Assembly: GCA_051649365.1 (NCBI GenBank)
Contig: JBOFGY010000158.1
Coordinates: 1 to 10,595, forward strand
Reading direction: 5' to 3'
From: CAVTAE01 sp051649365
Lineage (GTDB): Bacteria; Deinococcota; Deinococci; Deinococcales; Trueperaceae
DNA: 10,595 bases
The notes beneath the pieces were generated by a model. The model searched no databases. It was not told where the DNA came from and saw only the letters and a list, made by a program, of their open reading frames with translations. Shown one piece after another: positions 6,125-10,595 of the stretch (the stretch's first letter is position 1; each line of letters begins with the position of its first letter). A program made the translations under genes and the position numbers.

Positions 6125-6781
6125 CTAACTCAAGCCATGCTCTACCGCATACACCGCAGCTTGCGTGCGGTCTCTTAGCCCCAACCGCATCAAAATGTTG
6201 GATACATGATTTTTTACAGTTCCTTCACTGACCTTAAACACTTTGGCAATTTCTTTATTACTCGCACCTTTAGCAAGCAGTTTTAGAACCTCGAGTTCCC
6301 TCGAGGTAAGGTCTGGGTCAATGTCGGGTTTTTGCGGAGTCACGGTTTCTCTTTTTTGTAAAGAACCAATGAGCTTGCCTGCTACTTCTGGCGCAAGTTG
6401 ATAAATGCCTGCATGAGCCAGGTTGATAGCTTGTACCAGGTCTTTGGGTGGAATGTCTTTCATGAGATAACCGCAGGCCCCCGCGAGCAGTGATTGCACC
6501 ACAAACTCTTCATCATCAAAGGTGGTGAGCATAATGACCTGACAGGAAGGTAAGGCGTGTTTGATTTGCGCGGTTGCTTCTACGCCATTCATTTCCGGCA
6601 TACGAATATCCATCAAGATGATGTTGGGTTTCAGGTCAAGAGCTTTCTTGACCGCCTCTTTACCATTGGCTGCCATATCAACAACCTCAACTGCGTCCTC
6701 GAGTTCCAGCAAAGAGGCAATGCCTTCCCGAATGAGGTACTGGTCATCAACGAGCAAAATACGAATTTTTGTATTAGCCAT
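6125..6781 (-). CDS. NarL/LuxR-type response regulator
   Basis: This is a two-component response regulator that should bind DNA when phosphorylated by the adjacent kinase. It has 218 residues from ATG 6781, chosen because the receiver domain begins immediately (MANTKIRILLVDDQ) and because this ATG overlaps the kinase stop (ATGGCTAA). An upstream in-frame extension to 6883 lies inside the kinase and looks unused. Receiver features: acidic pair D12-D13, phosphoacceptor D58 (ILMDIRMPEMNG), T86 in MLTTFDD, and K108 in YLMKDI. A linker of about 45 residues leads to the LuxR-type helix-turn-helix (residues 158-215): LTSRELEVLKLLAKGASNKEIA, then VSEGTVKNHVSNILMRLGLRDRTQA. All key residues are intact. 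No ribosome binding site is obvious, so translation probably depends on coupling to the kinase gene. Confidence 0.95.
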   Translation of the reverse strand: MANTKIRILLVDDQYLIREGIASLLELEDAVEVVDMAANGKEAVKKALDLKPNIILMDIRMPEMNGVEATAQIKHALPSCQVIMLTTFDDEEFVVQSLLAGACGYLMKDIPPKDLVQAINLAHAGIYQLAPEVAGKLIGSLQKRETVTPQKPDIDPDLTSRELEVLKLLAKGASNKEIAKVFKVSEGTVKNHVSNILMRLGLRDRTQAAVYAVEHGLS

Positions 6782-8141
6782 AATTTGCACTCGAGGGAAG
6801 AATCTTTTTGGGGATAGTTGCCTGTAATTTTGTTCCCTGTTCTTGACTTGAACTATTTTGTTCTTGATGTACTTGACTTGCAATGCGAAGTTGACCCCCG
6901 ACCAAACTCAGTCTTTCCTGCAAGCCTTTTAAGCCAAAGGTTGCTTGCTCTGAATCCTGCCCTTCTCGAGCAAAGCCACGACCATTATCGTTTAGTTCCA
7001 ACAAGGCGTTTTGTCCTGAAAAATCTAGCGTGATGTTTACCTTGGATGCGCCAGCATGTTTATGGACATTGGTAAGCCCTTCCTGAATCACACGGTACAA
7101 GGTCATGAGGGTTAGCTTGCTATAACCTGAGTGGTCACCTATTTTGTTTAAGCTGATGTCAAGTTCACTATGCCTCATACGTTGGATAAGTGTAATTAAA
7201 GCGTCATCGAAAGAAAATGCTCCCCCATCATCACGTAAGCTGGCTACCGATTGACGCACATCTTTTAAGGCATCTTGCACACTGCGCTGGGCATGACCCA
7301 GTGCTTCCCGAGAACGTTTCGGGTCACGTTCTTTATAGGCACTGGCTTTCTCGAGTTGAATGTTTATAGCTGCCAAATGATGCCCTAAACTGTCGTGAAT
7401 ATCTCTAGCTAAACGGTTGCGTTCTTCGGTAGTAGCCAAATCAGCGACGCGATTAGCATAGTGCTGCAACTGAAGATGAGACGCTTCCAGAGACCCATTT
7501 AGCTCCTCGAGTTTTTGTTTATCTTGTAACGTTTGCGCTAAGGCTCTTGCCAGCAACAGGGTAAAAAACAAGGCAATGATTGACCCCATACTCCTATCAA
7601 GGAGTTGACCCACGTTTAGTGGAGGGGTTTCAGGACGTGGCGGAACCTGCCCTTGCTGCACATTTGGACGCGGTGCCGGCAAAATACCCATAACCACAGG
7701 ATTTGCAATACTCAAGCTCAGTAATATGGTGATGCCCAGCAGGGCTAGCGCATAACTCACCCAGCGATGAACGCCCAAGTAGCTGTACAAAACAAGAATC
7801 AGAAAAAGAATACGGATGTACTTTAGATCAGAAACCAGAAAAATAGTGGCAAAGGGCAGTGCTCTGAAAGCAAAGGCAAGCAGGTTGGGTTTACTCGAGG
7901 GTTCAAAGCTCGCTTTGCCAAACCCAGCCAACTCGAGCCCAATAAGCAGCACCATTGCGCCCATAAAAACAGCACCCCGCACCTGCTCGGCTGCTCTAAT
8001 GAGCGACCCTCCCCCGATGCCACCATAGGCCCAATCAATCACGCCAGCCACGAGCACTGCCAGGTAAATCGCTAAAGCAATAAAGCGGTAACGCTGATAG
8101 ACAGGATTAAAGCGGGTTAGTCGCTGAGAAAAGCTCACCAC
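6774..8141 (-). CDS. membrane sensor histidine kinase, HisKA_3 (NarX/DesK-like) type
   Basis: A 455-residue sensor kinase partnered with the downstream response regulator. The N-terminal half carries about six hydrophobic segments (roughly residues 19-37, 56-74, 87-104, 108-124, 128-150 and 185-203). A Pro-rich loop at 155-175 (APRPNVQQGQVPPRPETPP) precedes the last helix and is probably the only sizeable loop, so the signal may be sensed within or near the membrane. A coiled coil (206-240) leads to the HisKA_3 helix ERNRLARDIHDSLGHHL with phosphoacceptor H249. The ATPase domain shows the N box (VIQEGLTNVHKH, 351-362), G1 NDNGRGF (384-390) and G2 GLKGLQERL (403-411). The start is GTG 8141, with a second GTG immediately after it; neither has a clear ribosome binding site. 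Its last 8 bp overlap the regulator. It is divergent from the YHYH-HupE operon. Confidence 0.93.
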   Translation of the reverse strand: MVSFSQRLTRFNPVYQRYRFIALAIYLAVLVAGVIDWAYGGIGGGSLIRAAEQVRGAVFMGAMVLLIGLELAGFGKASFEPSSKPNLLAFAFRALPFATIFLVSDLKYIRILFLILVLYSYLGVHRWVSYALALLGITILLSLSIANPVVMGILPAPRPNVQQGQVPPRPETPPLNVGQLLDRSMGSIIALFFTLLLARALAQTLQDKQKLEELNGSLEASHLQLQHYANRVADLATTEERNRLARDIHDSLGHHLAAINIQLEKASAYKERDPKRSREALGHAQRSVQDALKDVRQSVASLRDDGGAFSFDDALITLIQRMRHSELDISLNKIGDHSGYSKLTLMTLYRVIQEGLTNVHKHAGASKVNITLDFSGQNALLELNDNGRGFAREGQDSEQATFGLKGLQERLSLVGGQLRIASQVHQEQNSSSQEQGTKLQATIPKKILPSSANYG

Positions 8142-8298
8142 AGTTCAAGTTTAGCAAAAGCTCATGTTAGCTACATCTGCACGTTGGCTAGAATCTTTAG
8201 CCAAATGACACATGACGATTAGCCAAATACTTTAGCCAATGGCTCGATGACAAACCCAGCCAACATTTCTTAACCTTAAACCTTGAAAGGAGACAAAC
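8142..8298. promoter_or_regulatory. divergent promoter region with TTAGCCAA boxes
   Basis: This 157-bp gap lies between the divergent kinase-regulator operon and the YHYH-HupE operon. The box TTAGCCAA occurs three times in direct orientation at 8197-8204, 8219-8226 and 8232-8239. An inverted copy, TTGGCTA at 8184-8190, pairs with TAGCCAA at 8198-8204 as a perfect 7-bp inverted repeat with a 7-bp spacer. Another AGCCAA lies near 8258-8263. The third box is embedded in AGCCAATGGCT (8234-8244), itself nearly palindromic. Regulators of the NarL family commonly bind paired heptamers, so these are candidate sites for the adjacent response regulator. The strong ribosome binding site AAAGGAG at 8286-8292 serves the ATG at 8299. 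Confidence 0.6.
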
Positions 8299-9348
8299 AT
8301 GAAACGTAAAACTTTTATGCAAAGTCTAAGCAGGTCTAGCCGTTATGTGGTGCTGACCTTGATCGTTTTGATAGTCACCAGTTGTGGTGCTCAGGATAGT
8401 TCCACTGGCACAGATAATGGTGGTGACAATGGTGGCACCACAGGTGACAGCTCGAGCACGGCTGGGGTGCTGTGTGACCTAAGTCAAAGTGTATTCAACG
8501 ACAGTGCCTCGGTGCAGCAGACCAGCACCTCCGAATGGAGCTGCTCTGATACTGAACGTTTGCTAACTGGCAACGGCATCCCTGACCATGAGGTCGGGAC
8601 ATTTCCAAACGCTGGCAATCCCAATACCATCTCAGAACAGAGCATTTCAGCAACCCTGACGCTTACGCCAGTCGAGACGGACACCGCCACTGAACTTGGC
8701 GGCCCACGCGGAGCCGTAGCTTACGCAATCAACGGCGTGAAGTTTGACCCTGGCACAGCAGAAACGTGTGATGACAGTGGCACGGATTGCAGCCTTGGTG
8801 GGGGTACAGGCGGCGCGTGGAACATTGAAGCACTCAGTCAAACCTCGTTCAATTTTGGTGTTGACGACAACAACGCCCACGTTCAACCTACGGGCGAGTA
8901 CCACTATCACGGTCTGCCAGAAGGCATCGTGACTAACTTGAACAAAGGTGAGGCTATGACCCTGGTTGGCTGGGCTGCCGATGGCTTCCCTGTGTATGCC
9001 CGCTACGGCTACACCGATGCGATGGACGCTACCTCAGCTATCAAGATGATGACGGGAAGTTACCAGCTCAAAGCCACACCAGACGAAAATCGCCCCTCAA
9101 CCGACCTTTACGAGATGGGAACCTTCAATCAGGATTGGGAATACGTGGCAGGTTCGGGTGATCTGGATGAGTGCAATGGTCGCACGGGTGTCACACCAGA
9201 GTTCCCAGAGGGCATCTACCATTACTACGCTACAGACACCTATCCATTCTTGCAGCGTTGCGTCACAGGGGAAGTCACTGTTGCTGCTGGTCCTGGCGGC
9301 CCACCTCCTGGTGGCGCACCTCCTCGCGGCACACCTCCTGGACAGTAA
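8299..9348 (+). CDS. YHYH-domain lipoprotein
   Basis: An exported, lipid-anchored protein of 349 residues with a YHYH domain, whose biochemical role is unknown to me. The start follows AAAGGAG at a 6-bp spacing. The N-terminus is a lipoprotein signal: basic MKRKTF, hydrophobic core YVVLTLIVLIV, lipobox VTSC with lipidated C29. A Gly/Ser/Asp/Thr-rich linker runs to about residue 55. The conserved domain (about 60-325) shows YAINGVKFDPGTAETC, WNIEALSQ...FGVDDNNAHVQPTGEYHYHG (YHYH at 201-204), WAADGFPVYARYGY, and a second GIYHYYATDTYPFLQRC (YHYY at 307-310). Besides C29 there are cysteines at 59, 82, 157, 164, 292 and 321, an even number that could form disulfides. The tail is a Pro/Gly repeat (PPPGGAPPRGTPPGQ). 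It is 3 bp from the next gene, so the two form an operon. The His/Asp-rich core makes metal binding plausible, but that is inference. Confidence 0.88.
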   Translation: MKRKTFMQSLSRSSRYVVLTLIVLIVTSCGAQDSSTGTDNGGDNGGTTGDSSSTAGVLCDLSQSVFNDSASVQQTSTSEWSCSDTERLLTGNGIPDHEVGTFPNAGNPNTISEQSISATLTLTPVETDTATELGGPRGAVAYAINGVKFDPGTAETCDDSGTDCSLGGGTGGAWNIEALSQTSFNFGVDDNNAHVQPTGEYHYHGLPEGIVTNLNKGEAMTLVGWAADGFPVYARYGYTDAMDATSAIKMMTGSYQLKATPDENRPSTDLYEMGTFNQDWEYVAGSGDLDECNGRTGVTPEFPEGIYHYYATDTYPFLQRCVTGEVTVAAGPGGPPPGGAPPRGTPPGQ

Positions 9349-9351
9349 GCC

Positions 9352-10455
9352 ATGAACCGCTATCCCCACTTCTCTCGCCCGTTGCTAGTCCTGCTAATTG
9401 CAGGGCTAGCCTTGTGGCCTACAGTTTCTGCACACCTGATGGTCGCGCAGAAAGGAACTCTAAATCTATCTGGCAATGGTGCTTATCTGGTGGTATCTGT
9501 GCCTACCTCTGCTCTGACGGATGTGGATGACGACGGAGATGGCTTGCTTTCAGAAGCGGAATTAAGTTTGCATGTCTCGAGCATTACCCAACAACTTCAG
9601 ACAGGTTTGCAACTCAGCGACGCAGATGGCCCAAGAGCACTCGAGGGCATAAGACTTACGCTTTCGCCAAAGGATTCTGAGGAAGGTCAACCTGCCGATC
9701 AACTAATTGTACTGGGTCGCTACGCTCTGGCAGATGCGAATAAACCCCTGACGTTTCGGACAGATTTATGGGGAACGAGTGCGTCCGAACAATCCCTCAG
9801 CCTGACCATCACCAAAGACCTCGAGGATGAACAACTACTCATGCTTACGCCACAGCATCCGCAGGCGCGACTGTACGAATCGGTATTTATGGTCTTTGTT
9901 TCGTTCTTGAAACACGGCATGGAGCATGTTCTGAGTGGACTGGATCACCTGTTGTTCCTGCTGGTCGTGGTCTCGGCAGGCTGGGGCTGGAAGAAAATAT
10001 TGACCGCCCTGAGCATCTTTACGGTGGGTCACGCGCTGAGTCTGATGGCGGTGGTTTACGGTGGCTTGACCGCACCTTCCAGAATTGTGGAACCCGCCAT
10101 CGCTGCCACGATTGTCGGTTTGGCCCTTTACGACTTGTGGGTGACAAGACGCACAGGTACGCCCCCTCGAGGGCGACTGGCTTTAGTCTTTGGCTGCTCT
10201 TTAATTCACGGGCTAGGACTGGGTAGCGCACTGGCGGAACTGGGCATTAGTCCCGCACATCAGGGTGTGACACTCCTGGGCTTCAACCTGGGTATTGAAC
10301 TAGGGCAATTAAGTGTCGCGGCACTGGCTTTGCTCGTGTTTAGTCTGCTGGGCTTTATCTTTGGTAAGCGCAGTGTGCAAATGGCATCGTCAGCCATGAC
10401 ATTTGTTGCTGTGATGGCTGGTGGTGTCTGGTTCGTGGAGCGTGTGGTGTTTTAG
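9352..10455 (+). CDS. HupE/UreJ-2-type membrane protein with EF-hand
   Basis: A 367-residue membrane protein of the HupE/UreJ_2 type, a family related to putative metal (nickel/cobalt) permeases. A signal peptide (hydrophobic LLVLLIAGLALW, likely cut after VSA at residue 27) precedes an exported domain of about 150 residues. That domain contains DVDDDGDGLLSE (57-68), a complete EF-hand loop with Asp at 1, 3 and 5, Gly at 6 and Glu at 12. The membrane part (about 178-367) has the family's signature residues: FLKHGMEHVLSGLDHLLFLL (H189, H193, D199, H200), FTVGHALSL (H228), IVEPAIAA (E248), CSLIHGLGLGSAL (H287) and FNLGIELGQL (N313, E317), spread over about six helices. It starts 3 bp after the YHYH gene with no clear ribosome binding site of its own, suggesting coupled translation. 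What it transports, if anything, is not shown by the sequence. Confidence 0.88.
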   Translation: MNRYPHFSRPLLVLLIAGLALWPTVSAHLMVAQKGTLNLSGNGAYLVVSVPTSALTDVDDDGDGLLSEAELSLHVSSITQQLQTGLQLSDADGPRALEGIRLTLSPKDSEEGQPADQLIVLGRYALADANKPLTFRTDLWGTSASEQSLSLTITKDLEDEQLLMLTPQHPQARLYESVFMVFVSFLKHGMEHVLSGLDHLLFLLVVVSAGWGWKKILTALSIFTVGHALSLMAVVYGGLTAPSRIVEPAIAATIVGLALYDLWVTRRTGTPPRGRLALVFGCSLIHGLGLGSALAELGISPAHQGVTLLGFNLGIELGQLSVAALALLVFSLLGFIFGKRSVQMASSAMTFVAVMAGGVWFVERVVF

Positions 10456-10595
10456 GGAGTGATGAATGCTTGTCCTGTCATTTCTGCAAATCAAATCATC
10501 GTTGCCGTAGCTAATCCAAGGTGAAGCGATCTCGGACACGGTACTCGAGACTTTTAGTACGAAGGTAGGTTTATTGTGAAACCCTCTAAAGTAAT
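10456..10595. other. 140-bp end region without a convincing gene
   Basis: Downstream of the HupE-type gene I see no complete gene. A 22-codon frame starting GTG-ATG at 10461 ends at a TGA and has no recognisable content. GTG at 10576 (reading MKPSKV) is preceded by AAGGTAGG at a plausible distance and could begin a gene that continues past the window, but only six codons are visible. One CTCGAG (10544-10549) lies here outside any annotated gene. No hairpin with a T-tract is seen, so no terminator is called. Confidence 0.35.

Larger units (their letters stand above)
913..10549. repeat. highly iterated palindrome CTCGAG, 34 copies
   Basis: Copies start at 913, 931, 1317, 1714, 1741, 2436, 2632, 2904, 3175, 3520, 4429, 4620, 4683, 4811, 4840, 4866, 4891, 5387, 5808, 6290, 6300, 6698, 6790, 6965, 7350, 7506, 7894, 7932, 8451, 9576, 9640, 9820, 10166 and 10544. 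Random expectation for one hexamer in this length is about 2.6. In genes it occurs in all three phases, for example Leu-Glu (1317, 2436), Thr-Arg (2632, 3175) and Ser-Ser (4429, 8451), so amino-acid or codon preference alone does not explain it. Copies are spread over both strands' genes, the transposon genes and the chromosomal genes. Confidence 0.93.

Noticed and set aside
6782..6883. N-terminal extension of the response regulator
   Set aside because: It lies inside the kinase gene, is rich in Lys/Gln without a fold pattern, and the receiver domain begins right at ATG 6781.
10461..10529. Short 22-codon frame after the HupE-type gene
   Set aside because: It is too short, and neither its ribosome binding site nor its product is recognisable.

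Overview
This is a bacterial window with two parts: a decaying Tn7-like transposition module with accessory cargo (about 1-5840), and what looks like ordinary chromosome (about 6125-10455). I cannot name the organism. The histidine kinase, YHYH lipoprotein and HupE/UreJ-type protein fit a free-living bacterium with a cell envelope that carries lipoproteins; Deinococcota or Chloroflexota would fit, but that is a guess. The strongest genome-level signature is the palindrome CTCGAG. I counted 34 copies by eye, where about 2.6 are expected by chance in 10.6 kb. They fall in all three codon phases and in both parts of the window, much like the highly iterated palindromes known from other phyla.

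Left part. Positions 1-138 resemble the right end of an IS21-family insertion sequence (repeated GGGTGGCCG...GCTAAAAT units ending in TGCA). It abuts a tnsA reading frame that lacks its N-terminus. Next come tnsB (Mu/TniA-type DDE transposase), broken by an internal deletion of roughly 100 bp plus a frameshift, and an intact tnsC/tniB-type AAA+ ATPase whose Walker B motif reads DN instead of DE. No tniQ/tnsD, Cas gene or CRISPR array is present, so this core should not move on its own.

Middle part. A convergent two-gene unit on the minus strand (XRE regulator, then a small two-helix membrane protein) faces away from a four-gene plus-strand unit (3989-5840): a putative zinc-binding protein with a CxH...CxxC pattern, a small charged protein, a protein whose C-terminus resembles the MbcA/ParS/Xre toxin-binding domain, and a second helical protein with a weaker resemblance to the same domain. 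No RES toxin is present. This is the least explained block. It could be regulatory or toxin-antitoxin-like cargo of the element.

Right part. A 284-bp gap with inverted repeats separates the cargo from a minus-strand two-component operon: a six-helix HisKA_3 sensor kinase and a NarL/LuxR-type response regulator that overlap by 8 bp. Divergent from it, across a 157-bp region with three direct TTAGCCAA boxes and one inverted copy, is an operon for a YHYH-domain lipoprotein and a HupE/UreJ-2-type membrane protein whose exported domain carries a canonical EF-hand loop. The layout suggests the kinase-regulator pair controls this envelope operon, perhaps in response to a metal or envelope condition. 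The last 140 bp hold no convincing complete gene.
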